A stretch of 7,951 nt of DNA from Pseudomonadota bacterium (lineage in GTDB: Bacteria > Pseudomonadota > Gammaproteobacteria > UBA1113): NCBI GenBank assembly GCA_021782065.1, contig JAJXVQ010000052.1:1-7951 (forward strand), read 5' to 3'. The notes under the pieces were generated by a model. That model searched no databases. It was given only the letters and a program-made list of their open reading frames with translations, and was not told the origin of the DNA. The position numbers and the translations under genes were made by a program. Below are positions 1-6,529 of this stretch, in pieces. The stretch's first letter is position 1. Each line of letters begins with the position of its first letter.

Positions 1-436
1 TTTCATCTAAAAATACTTTAAGGCGTAAGCGTTGATTGAGTTTAACGGATAGCAAATGATACACCACTGCAAAACGAGATCCAGAAAACGATTCCACACG
101 GATACCGTCTTGATCTACAGCCCGTTCAAAACCAGAACCCGTAGCTTTATCAGTAACCCATTCGGCGATACCATAAGTTAAATAATCGACACCGCACACA
201 TCGATAAGTTGGTCAAAACGAAACTGGGGCATATCGCGCAACTGCGTGGCCGCCTCTATTAAAGCTCTTTTGTTTAAAATTAAAGTGAGTTCATGTCGAT
301 CACTTTGCAAGGCCATTTGTTCTCGTGGTGTTTCAGCATGCAGAGTTACAAAAGGATGCGTATGATGGCCCACTACAAAACCCTGAGATGTAAAATGACT
401 GAGGATATTATCTTGCAAAGTATTTAATAGGTTCAT
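1..436 (-). CDS. nuoC: NADH-quinone oxidoreductase subunit C (NuoC), 5' part
   Basis: This is the N-terminal 145 codons of the 30-kDa subunit of respiratory Complex I, part of the peripheral arm that carries electrons from NADH to ubiquinone at the inner membrane. The gene runs off the left edge, so the C-terminal signature region is not visible. The protein starts MNLLNTLQDNILSHF and contains FDQLIDVCGVDYLTYG (about residues 74-89), the typical NuoC core, followed later by FAVVYHLLSVKLNQRLRLKV. The ATG at 436 lies 3 nt past the nuoB stop, with AAGGA (complement of 444-448) as ribosome binding site. It follows nuoA and nuoB in the standard order, so it is read from the same transcript. The length is that of a separate NuoC as far as seen; fusion to NuoD cannot be excluded. 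Confidence 0.93.
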   Translation of the reverse strand, partial: MNLLNTLQDNILSHFTSQGFVVGHHTHPFVTLHAETPREQMALQSDRHELTLILNKRALIEAATQLRDMPQFRFDQLIDVCGVDYLTYGIAEWVTDKATGSGFERAVDQDGIRVESFSGSRFAVVYHLLSVKLNQRLRLKVFLDE

Positions 437-439
437 AAT

Positions 440-958
440 TTAATCCTTATCGCCACAAAAAATCCGCTTAGTGTTTTTAATTTTGTTTTGCAGCTGGATA
501 ATACCATAGACCAAGGCTTCGGCTGTAGGTGGACACCCTGGTACATAAATATCCACTGGCACAATGCGATCGCAACCTCTGACTACAGAATAAGAATAAT
601 GGTAATAACCACCACCATTGGCACAAGAACCCATGGAAATGACCCAACGCGGTTCAGCCATTTGATCATATACACGGCGCAAGGCAGGTGCCATTTTGTT
701 GCATAAGGTGCCGGCCACGATCATCACATCCGATTGACGCGGACTAGGTCTAAACATGACACCAAAGCGATCTAAGTCGTAACGGGCCGCGGCAGAATGC
801 ATCATTTCTACGGCACAACAAGCCAAACCAAAAGTTACTGGCCACATGGAACCACTGCGTGCCCAACCCACTAATTTTTCTAAAGAGGTAGTCACAAAAC
901 CATTTTGTTGCATCTCTTGTGGTTGAAATATCTCTTGCGCTGAGGTGTCTATTCCCAT
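440..958 (-). CDS. nuoB: NADH-quinone oxidoreductase subunit B (NuoB)
   Basis: PSST/20-kDa subunit of Complex I (172 aa). It holds iron-sulfur cluster N2, the last electron carrier before ubiquinone. The four cluster cysteines are visible: the adjacent pair C47-C48 in [10 protein letters not shown]112 in MGSCANGGG and C142 in [16 protein letters not shown] and the [13 protein letters not shown] stretch are also typical. I chose the ATG at 958 because AGGGG lies 7 nt upstream. The frame stays open to a GTG at 979, but that start has no ribosome binding site and would add seven residues. With the chosen start, the gene overlaps the end of nuoA by 10 nt, which suggests translational coupling. 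The length is near the usual 160-225 aa of the family. Confidence 0.96.
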   Translation of the reverse strand: MGIDTSAQEIFQPQEMQQNGFVTTSLEKLVGWARSGSMWPVTFGLACCAVEMMHSAAARYDLDRFGVMFRPSPRQSDVMIVAGTLCNKMAPALRRVYDQMAEPRWVISMGSCANGGGYYHYSYSVVRGCDRIVPVDIYVPGCPPTAEALVYGIIQLQNKIKNTKRIFCGDKD

Positions 959-1305
959 TCTAAAGCCCCTTTTTTCCACTCAAAAATAAAGCCTACAACC
1001 AATAATCCTAAAAAAACCATCATGCTTAAAAAGCCAAACCAACCTATCTCACGCAATACGACTGCCCAAGGAAATAAAAAACCTGTTTCTAGATCGAAGA
1101 GTATAAAAAGGATGGCGACTAGATAATACCGTATGTCAAAAGGCATTCTGGCGTCTTCAAAGGCAGGAAAACCACACTCATAGGGCGCATTCTTAACCGC
1201 ATTGGGTTTACGGGGCCCTAGGATCCAGCCGCCCACTAGCGGCACTACAGCCAAGAGTAGGGCTAGACCTACGAAAATCAGTATAGGCAGATAGTTTGTT
1301 AACAT
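949..1305 (-). CDS. nuoA: NADH-quinone oxidoreductase subunit A (NuoA)
   Basis: Small membrane subunit of Complex I (118 aa), sitting near the ubiquinone site at the junction between membrane and peripheral arms. Three hydrophobic helices are visible at about residues 5-28, 60-80 and 89-109. The conserved YECGF (42-46) lies in the loop after helix 1, and FDLE (70-73) carries the conserved acidic pair inside helix 2. An upstream in-frame ATG at 1335 exists, but the ATG at 1305 has AAGGA 7 nt upstream and gives the usual N terminus ([10 protein letters not shown]), so it is preferred. It is the first nuo gene, placed after tRNA-Leu(GAG) with about 68 bp between. The codons for the rejected N-terminal extension fall inside a short repeated sequence (1322-1364). 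Confidence 0.95.
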   Translation of the reverse strand: MLTNYLPILIFVGLALLLAVVPLVGGWILGPRKPNAVKNAPYECGFPAFEDARMPFDIRYYLVAILFILFDLETGFLFPWAVVLREIGWFGFLSMMVFLGLLVVGFIFEWKKGALEWE

Positions 1306-1321
1306 ATCGGTATCCTTAAAA

Positions 1322-1364
1322 TATACTCTTCGCATTTGATTCTAAGTGAGCTGCTATGAGTATA
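1322..1364 (-). repeat. Short inverted repeat sharing its ends with the 6530-6659 element
   Basis: Between tRNA-Leu(GAG) and nuoA, a 7-bp inverted repeat (TATACTC at 1322-1328, GAGTATA at 1358-1364) bounds a 29-nt segment. Read on the minus strand, it begins ATACTCATAGCAGCT and ends CAAATGCGAAGAGTA. The larger element at 6530-6659 begins ATACTCACAGCAGTT and ends with exactly the same 15 bases, CAAATGCGAAGAGTA. It therefore looks like an internally deleted copy of that element. The same stretch contains an extended -10-like TGGTATACT (complement of 1359-1367), so it could also supply a nuo promoter; no good -35 is visible. Confidence 0.5.
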
Positions 1365-1373
1365 CCACTATTA

Positions 1374-1458
1374 TGGTGCCGAAGGCCGGACTCGAACCGG
1401 CACGGCTTTCGCCACTGCCCCCTCAAGACAGCGTGTCTACCAATTCCACCACTTCGGC
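1374..1458 (-). tRNA. leuU: tRNA-Leu (anticodon GAG)
   Basis: An 85-nt class II tRNA. Acceptor arms GCCGAAG and CTTCGGC pair fully, followed by discriminator A and an encoded CCA (1374-1376). The anticodon stem CTGTC/GGCAG encloses loop TTGAGGG, giving anticodon GAG (reads CUC/CUU). A long variable arm and the T arm GCCGG-TTCGAGT-CCGGC are clear. Its 5' end is only 5 nt after the secG stop codon and no separate promoter fits there, so it is probably cut out of the tpiA-secG-tRNA-nuo transcript. A leucine tRNA next to secG is also known in E. coli (leuU), which is the basis for the symbol. Confidence 0.96.
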
Positions 1459-1463
1459 ATGTT

Positions 1464-1832
1464 TTATTGTCCTTGAGATCCGCTACCTGGTTGTGGCAAC
1501 GGAATACTCAAACCATCAGAGGTCTTATTCATTATATCGCCACTCGCTGGTACTACCGGTTGCGGCAGTATTACTGTATTGAGTGAGGCTTTCTGCTGGG
1601 TCACTTTGGTCGCATGATAACCGAGCAGTATGCTGGTTGCAAAAAAAACCAATGCGGCAAAGCCAGTGAGTTTTAATAAAAAACTAGCCGAACCTGGGCT
1701 ACCAAATACGGTATTGGAGGCCCCGCTACCAAAAGCCGCCCCTATATCGGAACCTTTGCCCTGTTGCAATAACACTAAGGCAAGTATACCCATACAAGTC
1801 ACCAAATGTATGACCAATAATATTAATTGCAT
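1464..1832 (-). CDS. secG: Protein translocase subunit SecG
   Basis: Small subunit (122 aa) of the SecYEG channel, which helps SecA-driven protein export across the inner membrane. Helix 1 spans about residues 2-22 and helix 2 about 52-71. Between them lies the conserved SecG loop, LLQQGKGSDIGAAFGSG (21-37) followed by NTVFGS. The C-terminal ~45 residues are low-complexity, rich in Q, P, S and G, and end QPGSGSQGQ, as is common in this family. The ATG at 1832 has GGAG 5 nt upstream, and the gene starts 10 nt after the tpiA stop. The tpiA-secG-tRNA-Leu order is conserved in many gammaproteobacteria and supports the call. Transcription probably comes from the tpiA promoter. Confidence 0.95.
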   Translation of the reverse strand: MQLILLVIHLVTCMGILALVLLQQGKGSDIGAAFGSGASNTVFGSPGSASFLLKLTGFAALVFFATSILLGYHATKVTQQKASLNTVILPQPVVPASGDIMNKTSDGLSIPLPQPGSGSQGQ

Positions 1833-1842
1833 GCTTTCTCCG

Positions 1843-2598
1843 TCATATTACCGCCTTATAAATAGGCGAAAAAGTATCATAGTGTAACGAGGCGCCGCCG
1901 ATCAAACCACCATCGACATTGGTTAAGGTCAATAATTGCGCAGCATTGTCGCCTTTGACACTACCGCCATATAATAAACGCACTGTTTGACTGGTCGTGC
2001 TATCATACTGTTTTACTAGGTGGTTACGCAAGGCCGTATGCACCGAAAGCACTTCATTTATGGTAGGAGTAAGGCCCGTGCCTATAGCCCACACCGGTTC
2101 ATAAGCAATCACGGTACCCGTAAAATCTTGAGCTGTCGTTATTTTAAGCACCGCATCCAACTGCGCCATTACCACTGCTAACGTTAGCCCTTTTTCACGT
2201 TCTTCTAAGCTTTCACCCACACACAAAATGGGCATTAAACCTGCTTTTCTCGCCGCTAACCATTTCTGTGCCACCCACGAACTATCTTCGCCATAATACT
2301 GGCGACGTTCCGAATGTCCTACAATAACGTACCTGCACCCCACATCGCGCAACATCTGTGCTGAAATTTCGCCCGTAAAAGCCCCTGCTGTTTTATCACA
2401 TACATTTTGCCCACCAAAGGAAATAGGTAAATTTCCGCACAAGGAACGCATGCTGCTCAAAAATACCGCGGGAATACATAGGGAAACGTCGACTTGCTTT
2501 AAAATTACACTATCTTTTTGCATGGCAACCAGCATAGCGTCTATATCCGCACTCATACCGTTCATTTTCCAATTGGCAACGACTAATTTTTTATGCAT
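1843..2598 (-). CDS. tpiA: Triosephosphate isomerase
   Basis: Glycolytic and gluconeogenic enzyme (251 aa, normal length) interconverting dihydroxyacetone phosphate and glyceraldehyde 3-phosphate in the cytoplasm. Visible catalytic features are NWKMNG with Lys11, the electrophile His95 in IVGHSERR, and the catalytic base Glu167 in the signature AYEPVWAIGTG (165-175). The phosphate-binding LLYGGSVKGDN (208-218) and GLIGGASL (231-238) close the TIM barrel. The start at 2598 gives the expected MHKKLVVANWKMNG end, but no Shine-Dalgarno sequence is visible before it: the 20 nt upstream are nearly all A and T. A sigma70-type promoter sits at 2629-2657. It is the first gene of the tpiA-secG-tRNA-nuo block. 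Confidence 0.98.
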   Translation of the reverse strand: MHKKLVVANWKMNGMSADIDAMLVAMQKDSVILKQVDVSLCIPAVFLSSMRSLCGNLPISFGGQNVCDKTAGAFTGEISAQMLRDVGCRYVIVGHSERRQYYGEDSSWVAQKWLAARKAGLMPILCVGESLEEREKGLTLAVVMAQLDAVLKITTAQDFTGTVIAYEPVWAIGTGLTPTINEVLSVHTALRNHLVKQYDSTTSQTVRLLYGGSVKGDNAAQLLTLTNVDGGLIGGASLHYDTFSPIYKAVI

Positions 2599-2614
2599 GT
2601 TTTTTAAAGACTAT

Positions 2615-2791
2615 TTAATGATGAGCGGATTGTAACCGAGTTGAAGAGAGGAGGCAAATTTGATGATTAGCGGGGCTGTCACGAATATCATGCACTTCCG
2701 CACACACGGCCGCAATTTTGTCCTCTAATACATCCACGTCGCTCAACGATAATTGTGCGGGTTCTGCTAAGGCATTCCTTAAAATATTCAT
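2615..2791 (-). CDS. Hypothetical 58-aa ORF, doubtful or gene remnant
   Basis: A 58-codon open frame fills most of the gap between def and tpiA. It starts MNILRNALAEPAQLSLSDVD and ends LLSSTRLQSAHH. I do not recognise it. The first half looks protein-like: it is balanced, and LSLSDVDVLEDKIAAVCAEV could form a helix. The second half runs through the tpiA promoter. There is no ribosome binding site before the ATG. The N terminus is faintly reminiscent of the start of TldD-type proteins (LLxPAGLSLxDL), which would make it the stub of a lost gene, but that is a guess. It may equally be noise. Confidence 0.2.
   Translation of the reverse strand: MNILRNALAEPAQLSLSDVDVLEDKIAAVCAEVHDIRDSPANHQICLLSSTRLQSAHH
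2629..2657 (-). promoter_or_regulatory. Predicted sigma70 promoter of tpiA
   Basis: On the minus strand, -35 TTGCCT (complement of 2652-2657) and -10 TACAAT (complement of 2629-2634) are separated by exactly 17 nt. Transcription would start near 2622, leaving a leader of about 24 nt before the tpiA ATG. It likely drives tpiA, secG, tRNA-Leu(GAG) and possibly nuo. Confidence 0.65.
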
Positions 2792-2825
2792 TAGAAAAAC
2801 AACGGATTATTTATCGTCACCGCCT

Positions 2826-3359
2826 TTAATAGGGTACGCCATACAGCCTTTCCCACATCGCCGATTCAAAGCCAAAGTCACGCATGTTAGTCATTCTCTC
2901 TGGATATAAAATGCCATCTAGATGATCGCATTCATGCTGTACTATACGCGCATGAAAATTCTCGGCAACCCGTTCTATTCTTTCGCCTTCTTCATTAAAT
3001 CCTATATAGCGAATTTTTTGATAACGGGGCACTTTTCCGCGTAAGCCCGGCACACTCAAACACCCTTCCCACCCATCTACTTTTTCTTCGCTTAAAGGGA
3101 TTATCACGGGATTAATTAAAACGGTAAAAGGAACGGGTTTTTCATTGGGATAGCGCACATTACTGTCAAAACCAAATATCACAACTCGCTGGTTCACCCC
3201 AATTTGCGGCGCCGCAATCCCTACCCCGCCCTCTTTTGCGAGTACCTCTTTTAAATCAGTGATCAGATCGTATAGCCTGGCACAGACAAATTCGGTTATT
3301 TCGGTCGATCGCTCAGATAAGCTCAAAGTACCCATTTTTAAAACTGTTAAAATAGCCAT
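2826..3359 (-). CDS. def: Peptide deformylase
   Basis: Metalloenzyme (177 aa) that removes the formyl group from the N-terminal fMet of new proteins at the ribosome. All three family motifs are present: GVGIAAPQ (45-52), EGCLS (98-102) and QHECDHLDG (141-149). The metal ligands are Cys100, His142 and His146, and the catalytic base is Glu143. Motif I has Ile where Leu is more common (GxGLAAPQ). The sequence pattern (MAILTVLKMG, RYPNEKPVPFTVLINP, GWEGCLSVPGLRGKVPRY) resembles the second deformylase of Legionella-type bacteria more than E. coli Def, so another def copy linked to fmt may exist elsewhere. The ATG at 3359 is preferred over the ATG at 3374 because GGAG lies 9 nt upstream of it. The gene stands alone, with no terminator visible after it. 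Confidence 0.95.
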   Translation of the reverse strand: MAILTVLKMGTLSLSERSTEITEFVCARLYDLITDLKEVLAKEGGVGIAAPQIGVNQRVVIFGFDSNVRYPNEKPVPFTVLINPVIIPLSEEKVDGWEGCLSVPGLRGKVPRYQKIRYIGFNEEGERIERVAENFHARIVQHECDHLDGILYPERMTNMRDFGFESAMWERLYGVPY

Positions 3360-3522
3360 GTTTCGTTTCTCCATTCAAATCACAACAGATAATCAATCAA
3401 CGTGCAAGTTATTTTTTTCATGTTTAGTAATGATTCTATTTTGTTTGCATAAAGGGGATGGATTCCGTTTGTTTTACACGCACAAGTACAGATAGCCCCT
3501 GTCCCAAAGAAAAATGAAAATA

Positions 3523-3704
3523 AAAGGTAACTACTCACCTCTTTTCACAAAAAATCCATATTGGGCGCATCTTGTCGTGCAATTTTTCCCTGAAAAATGC
3601 TCATTTACGTCTGTGTAAACTCCGCTTTTTCAGCTCAAAATTGCACGCAACCTGCATCCCAATCTGGATTTTGCGGTACTTCTAGATGGGTGTGTAGTTA
3701 CTTT
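3523..3704. repeat. Nested long imperfect inverted repeat, MITE-like
   Basis: About 180 nt that fold back on themselves in two nested pairs of arms. The outer arms are GTAACTACTCACC (3527-3539) and GGTGTGTAGTTAC (3689-3701), with one mismatch. The inner arms are 47 nt each, 3551-3597 and 3626-3672. They pair as AAAATCC, then ATTGGG after one mismatch, then CGTGCAATTTT, then CTGAAAAA, with a 10-nt mismatched block and a 3-nt bubble. The 28-nt loop (3598-3625) contains TTTAC and GTAAA as a further small stem. No ORF inside looks real. The shape fits a non-autonomous mobile element or a dispersed palindromic repeat lying between def and an IS remnant. I believe similar loops with GTAAACTCCGC occur in other gammaproteobacteria, but I could not check. 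Confidence 0.7.
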
Positions 3705-3854
3705 ATAATAATATATTTTTCGCGTGTGATTTTTAAAGGGCATTCGCGTATGTCGCACTGGTATATAACAAAGTACGTCACTGCTGGCGCCCAAGGATTT
3801 GTCTTCTGCCCTAAAAAACAACGGCTGCAAATATAGTATAATTGAAAATCATTA
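3705..3854. other. Unassigned 150-bp segment
   Basis: The segment between the nested inverted repeat and the transposase remnant has no gene I can support. A 66-codon minus-strand frame (3630-3830) crosses it but also runs through the inverted repeat, lacks a ribosome binding site and has no recognisable domain. Near its right end is an AT-rich sequence weakly similar to a Fur box (3843-3857). It may be non-coding debris of the former insertion sequence. Confidence 0.3.
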
Positions 3855-4004
3855 CTATTTGCTAACCCTTTTCTGAACTTTTTTAACAGGGTACTTTATA
3901 CTTTCAAATCTAGCGGGTATCATATAACCATTGGCTGAGTATAAAGGCTTATGGCTATAAAATACTTCAATATATTCAAATTTTAAAGAGTTCTGGCCTT
4001 GTGA
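3855..4004 (-). pseudogene. IS3-family transposase remnant, C-terminal end only
   Basis: Directly after the folE stop, a minus-strand frame encodes about 49 residues ending in a stop at 3855-3857. It includes KFEYIEVFYSHKPLYS followed by ANGYMIPARFESIKYP. This is the typical end of an IS3-family integrase-type transposase (usual form: FEYIEVFYNRKRRHS, then LGYxSPxxFE). There is no start codon, no upstream catalytic domain and no room for one, because folE occupies the DNA immediately before. The insertion sequence has therefore been lost except for its 3' tail. The RRHS motif has decayed to KPLYS, which suggests an old fragment. It marks a past insertion or rearrangement at the folE 3' side. 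Confidence 0.72.
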
Positions 4005-4006
4005 TT

Positions 4007-4561
4007 TTATTTTCCCCTCACCAAACTCAAAAACTCATTACGCGTTTGTGGATTATTGCGAAACTCGCCTAACATAACGGAAGTGCTTAATACTGAATTT
4101 TGCTTTTGGATGCCGCGCATCATCATACAAAAATGCTGTGCTTCGATCAATACGCCTACGCCGGAAGCCCCAGTGACCTCTAATAGAGTATCGGCAATTT
4201 GCTTGGTTAAATTTTCTTGAATTTGTAAGCGTCGAGTAAAGATTTCTACTAGCCGCGCAATTTTAGAAATGCCTAAGACCTTACCCTGAGGTAGATAGGC
4301 AATATGGCATTGGCCTACGAAGGGCAATAAATGGTGTTCGCATAAGGAATAAAGTTCAATATTTTTTAAAACCACCATTTCGTCTATGTCGGAATGGAAT
4401 AAAGCACCATTGACCACTTCTTCTACGCTTTGCTCATAGCCCGCCGTTAAAAATTGTATGGCACGTGCCGCACGTGCCGGAGTTTTGACTAAGCCTTCAC
4501 GTTCGGGATCTTCACCAATTTGGGTGAGTATGTCGGTGTATAAATGTTCTAATGTATGCAT
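4007..4561 (-). CDS. folE: GTP cyclohydrolase I (FolE type)
   Basis: First enzyme of tetrahydrofolate synthesis (184 aa): it converts GTP to 7,8-dihydroneopterin triphosphate and formate, as a cytoplasmic homodecamer. The zinc ligands are visible: Cys74 and His77 in [11 protein letters not shown] and Cys145 in [11 protein letters not shown]. Catalytic His76 and His143 are also present, as are [20 protein letters not shown] (97-116) and the closing [10 protein letters not shown]. The length is at the short end for bacterial FolE, with the long N-terminal helix reduced. The ATG at 4561 has only a weak GAG-type site upstream. The gene follows hinT by 56 bp on the same strand, so it may be read from the hinT promoter. 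An IS3 transposase remnant abuts its stop. Confidence 0.96.
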   Translation of the reverse strand: MHTLEHLYTDILTQIGEDPEREGLVKTPARAARAIQFLTAGYEQSVEEVVNGALFHSDIDEMVVLKNIELYSLCEHHLLPFVGQCHIAYLPQGKVLGISKIARLVEIFTRRLQIQENLTKQIADTLLEVTGASGVGVLIEAQHFCMMMRGIQKQNSVLSTSVMLGEFRNNPQTRNEFLSLVRGK

Positions 4562-4617
4562 TATATGGGCTCGCTTTGGTATTCTTCAGTGAAAGAGTGA
4601 TTATGGTATAAGCTTTG

Positions 4618-4962
4618 TTATCCTGGCGGCCAGTGAAAGTTGCGTCCGCCAAGTAAGTGCATATGGATGTGGTAAACGGTTTGACCGCCAGCCGCATTGC
4701 AGTTTTCAACTAGTCTATAGCCGTCTTCAGCTATGCCCAGCGTGTGTGCTAGTTTGGCGCCGGTTACCAGTAAATGCCCCATGAGTAGGGATTCCTCCGC
4801 GCTTAAATCATTTAAAGTGGCGATGTGTTGTTTAGGTATGAGTAGTTTATGTACAGGCGCAACTGGATTGATATCGTCTATTACCACTAAATGTTCATCT
4901 TCGAATAGGGGGGTGCTGGGTATAGTACCGGCTACGATTTTACAAAAAAGACATGAGGTCAT
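4618..4962 (-). CDS. hinT: HIT-family nucleotide hydrolase (HinT-like)
   Basis: Histidine triad protein (114 aa), a cytoplasmic purine nucleoside phosphoramidase that cleaves AMP-amino or aminoacyl-AMP type compounds. The HIT motif is HIHMHLL (98-104), with the likely nucleophile His100. GYRLVENCNAAGGQTVYH (81-98) matches the E. coli HinT core, and HKLLIPKQHI (38-47) is the conserved strand. The N-terminal CLFC pair (Cys4, Cys7) is common in HIT proteins and may bind zinc. The ATG at 4962 has GGAG 6 nt upstream. An earlier in-frame ATG at 5019 is rejected because it lies upstream of the predicted transcription start. The gene is divergent from ppa and upstream of folE. Confidence 0.92.
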   Translation of the reverse strand: MTSCLFCKIVAGTIPSTPLFEDEHLVVIDDINPVAPVHKLLIPKQHIATLNDLSAEESLLMGHLLVTGAKLAHTLGIAEDGYRLVENCNAAGGQTVYHIHMHLLGGRNFHWPPG

Positions 4963-4975
4963 CACAAGCTCCACT

Positions 4976-5004
4976 TTCAATAGGCCCCAATTATAAGGTA
5001 TGAT
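4976..5004 (+). promoter_or_regulatory. Possible promoter of ppa
   Basis: A -10-like TATGAT (4999-5004) has TTCAAT (4976-4981) 17 nt upstream, a weak -35. It interleaves with the hinT promoter on the other strand, so the two divergent genes may compete for polymerase. No better plus-strand promoter is visible before ppa. Confidence 0.35.
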
Positions 5005-5019
5005 AACCCCATTTGTCAC
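4990..5019 (-). promoter_or_regulatory. Predicted sigma70 promoter of hinT(-folE)
   Basis: On the minus strand, -35 GTGACA (complement of 5014-5019) and a perfect -10 TATAAT (complement of 4990-4995) are 18 nt apart. The start would be near 4983, about 20 nt before the hinT ATG. It confirms that the ATG at 5019 cannot be the start. Confidence 0.7.
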
Positions 5020-5047
5020 CTGTAATTAAAAAGAATAGGAGTTATGC

Positions 5048-5593
5048 ATGAATATAGATAAATTATCGCCTGGAGCTAAAGTACCTAAAGAAGTGAATGT
5101 GGTTATTGAAATCCCTTCGCATTCTGGGCCGGTTAAGTATGAAATCGACAAAGAAAGTGGTGCCATGATGGTTGATCGCTTTATGACTACGGCGATGTTT
5201 TATCCTTGCAACTATGGCTATATTCCGCATTCCTTGAGCGAAGATGGCGACCCTGCCGATGTATTGGTGATCACGCCCGTGCCCTTAATTTCTGGCGCGG
5301 TGTTGGCTGTGCGGCCTATAGGGATATTGGATATGGAAGACGAAGCGGGCGGCGATGCTAAGATTTTAGCGGTACCTACTAAAAAACTACTGCCTATGTT
5401 CAGCCATATCCATGAACCCGAAGATATTTCACCGCACCAACTGGCCATCATTCAACATTTCTTTGAACATTATAAAGATTTGGAAGAGGGCAAATGGGTG
5501 AAAGTAAAAGGCTGGGGCAATGCGCAAAAAGCAGAAGAAGAAGTCATACGCAGTATTCAGCGGTATCAACGTGAGGTGAATGATAGTTTATAG
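5048..5593 (+). CDS. ppa: Inorganic pyrophosphatase, family I
   Basis: Soluble Mg-dependent enzyme (181 aa) that splits pyrophosphate to phosphate in the cytoplasm and so pulls biosynthetic reactions forward. The family signature is [10 protein letters not shown] (65-74), with the metal-binding aspartates Asp66, Asp68 and Asp71. Other active-site residues known from E. coli PPase are visible: Glu21, Lys30 and Glu32 in [10 protein letters not shown], Arg44, Tyr56 in CNYGYIP, and Glu98/Asp103 in [19 protein letters not shown] (152-157) near the C terminus is typical. AGGAG (5037-5041) lies 6 nt before the ATG at 5048; the overlapping ATG at 5044 is out of frame. The length is normal. Its stop is 4 bp from that of folD, which converges from the right. 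Confidence 0.97.
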   Translation: MNIDKLSPGAKVPKEVNVVIEIPSHSGPVKYEIDKESGAMMVDRFMTTAMFYPCNYGYIPHSLSEDGDPADVLVITPVPLISGAVLAVRPIGILDMEDEAGGDAKILAVPTKKLLPMFSHIHEPEDISPHQLAIIQHFFEHYKDLEEGKWVKVKGWGNAQKAEEEVIRSIQRYQREVNDSL

Positions 5594-5597
5594 ATCA

Positions 5598-6452
5598 TTA
5601 ATACGCATGTACACCATTATAAGCATCTACCGTATTTTTTAATAAGCTATATACAGTCATGGGGCCTACGCCGCCGGGTACGGGCGTTATCCAAGCAGCG
5701 CGTTCTTTGGCGGCATTAAAGTCTATATCGCCGCGCAAATGCCCATCTATGCGATTCATGCCTACGTCGATGACTATAGCGCCGGGTTTAATCCACTCTG
5801 CCTGTACTACATCGGTTTTGCCCACGGCTACCACCAATATATCAGCAAGAGCTACATGTGAGGTTAAATTCTGAGTGAAACGATGGCAAATGGTGACGGT
5901 GGCACCCGCTAAGAGTAATTCAAAAGCCATAGGGCGACCTACTGTATTAGACGCACCTACAACCACTGCATACAAGCCCCTAACCGATAGATTCAGCTGA
6001 GACAATAAGGTCATGATGCCATACGGCGTACAAGGTCGTAATAAGGGACGGCGCTGTGCCAGACGGCCCAAGTTGTAGGGATGAAAACCATCTACGTCTT
6101 TAGCTGGATGAATGCGTTCTAAAATGGTGTTGGCATTGATGTGAGAGGGCAGGGGAACTTGCACCAAAATACCATCGATGTGTTCGGCTTTATTTAAGGT
6201 ATCGATTAACTCGAGCAGGGCTTCGGGGCTGGTATTTTCATCTAGGCGATGCGCTTCGGAGACGATACCCACGCTAGCGCAGGCGTCTATCTTTTTTTGT
6301 ACATAAATTTGCGATGCGGGATCGTTGCCCACTAAAACAACAGCTAAGCCTGGTACACGTTGTTTCTCTTTCGTTTGTAGGGTAATAGCTTGTGATAGTT
6401 CAGATTGCAATCGTGTTGCAATGCCTTTGCCGTCAATAATGTATGCTGTCAT
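5598..6452 (-). CDS. folD: Methylenetetrahydrofolate dehydrogenase / cyclohydrolase (FolD)
   Basis: Bifunctional cytoplasmic enzyme (284 aa) turning 5,10-methylene-THF into 5,10-methenyl-THF (NADP-dependent) and then 10-formyl-THF, used for purines and fMet-tRNA. Catalytic and folate-binding residues are at the same positions as in E. coli FolD: Tyr50 and Lys54 in YVQKKIDAC, Gln98 in GILVQVPLP, and Asp121 in [11 protein letters not shown]. The Rossmann nucleotide-binding part has [13 protein letters not shown] (163-175) and CHRFT (189-193), and the family signature [10 protein letters not shown] (257-266) is intact. The ATG at 6452 has a weak AAGAG upstream. A promoter candidate lies at 6491-6519. 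It converges on ppa with no room for a terminator between the two stops. Confidence 0.97.
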   Translation of the reverse strand: MTAYIIDGKGIATRLQSELSQAITLQTKEKQRVPGLAVVLVGNDPASQIYVQKKIDACASVGIVSEAHRLDENTSPEALLELIDTLNKAEHIDGILVQVPLPSHINANTILERIHPAKDVDGFHPYNLGRLAQRRPLLRPCTPYGIMTLLSQLNLSVRGLYAVVVGASNTVGRPMAFELLLAGATVTICHRFTQNLTSHVALADILVVAVGKTDVVQAEWIKPGAIVIDVGMNRIDGHLRGDIDFNAAKERAAWITPVPGGVGPMTVYSLLKNTVDAYNGVHAY

Positions 6453-6490
6453 CAGAATTACTCTTGCTTTTTCACGGATGTATAGGTATC

Positions 6491-6519
6491 ATTCTACCAC
6501 TTTGTGTGGGCTTTGTCCC
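6491..6519 (-). promoter_or_regulatory. Predicted promoter of folD
   Basis: On the minus strand, -35 GGGACA (complement of 6514-6519) and -10 TAGAAT (complement of 6491-6496) are 17 nt apart; each matches the consensus at four or five of six bases. The leader to the folD ATG would be about 30 nt. Confidence 0.5.
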
Positions 6520-6529
6520 ATACGAAGCG

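Noticed and set aside
440..979. Longer nuoB from a GTG at 979
   Set aside because: No ribosome binding site there, deeper overlap with nuoA, and the ATG at 958 has AGGGG at a good distance.
1346..1586. Two plus-strand ORFs of 76-78 codons across tRNA-Leu(GAG)
   Set aside because: They are translations of the antisense of the tRNA and of secG, a common false call.
3630..3830. Minus-strand ORF of 66 codons
   Set aside because: It runs through the nested inverted repeat, has no ribosome binding site, and its sequence has no recognisable domain.
3843..3857. Sequence weakly like a Fur box (TGAAAATCATTACTA compared with the 7-1-7 motif)
   Set aside because: Only about 11-12 of 15 positions match in very AT-rich DNA, and no iron-related or intact gene lies on either side.
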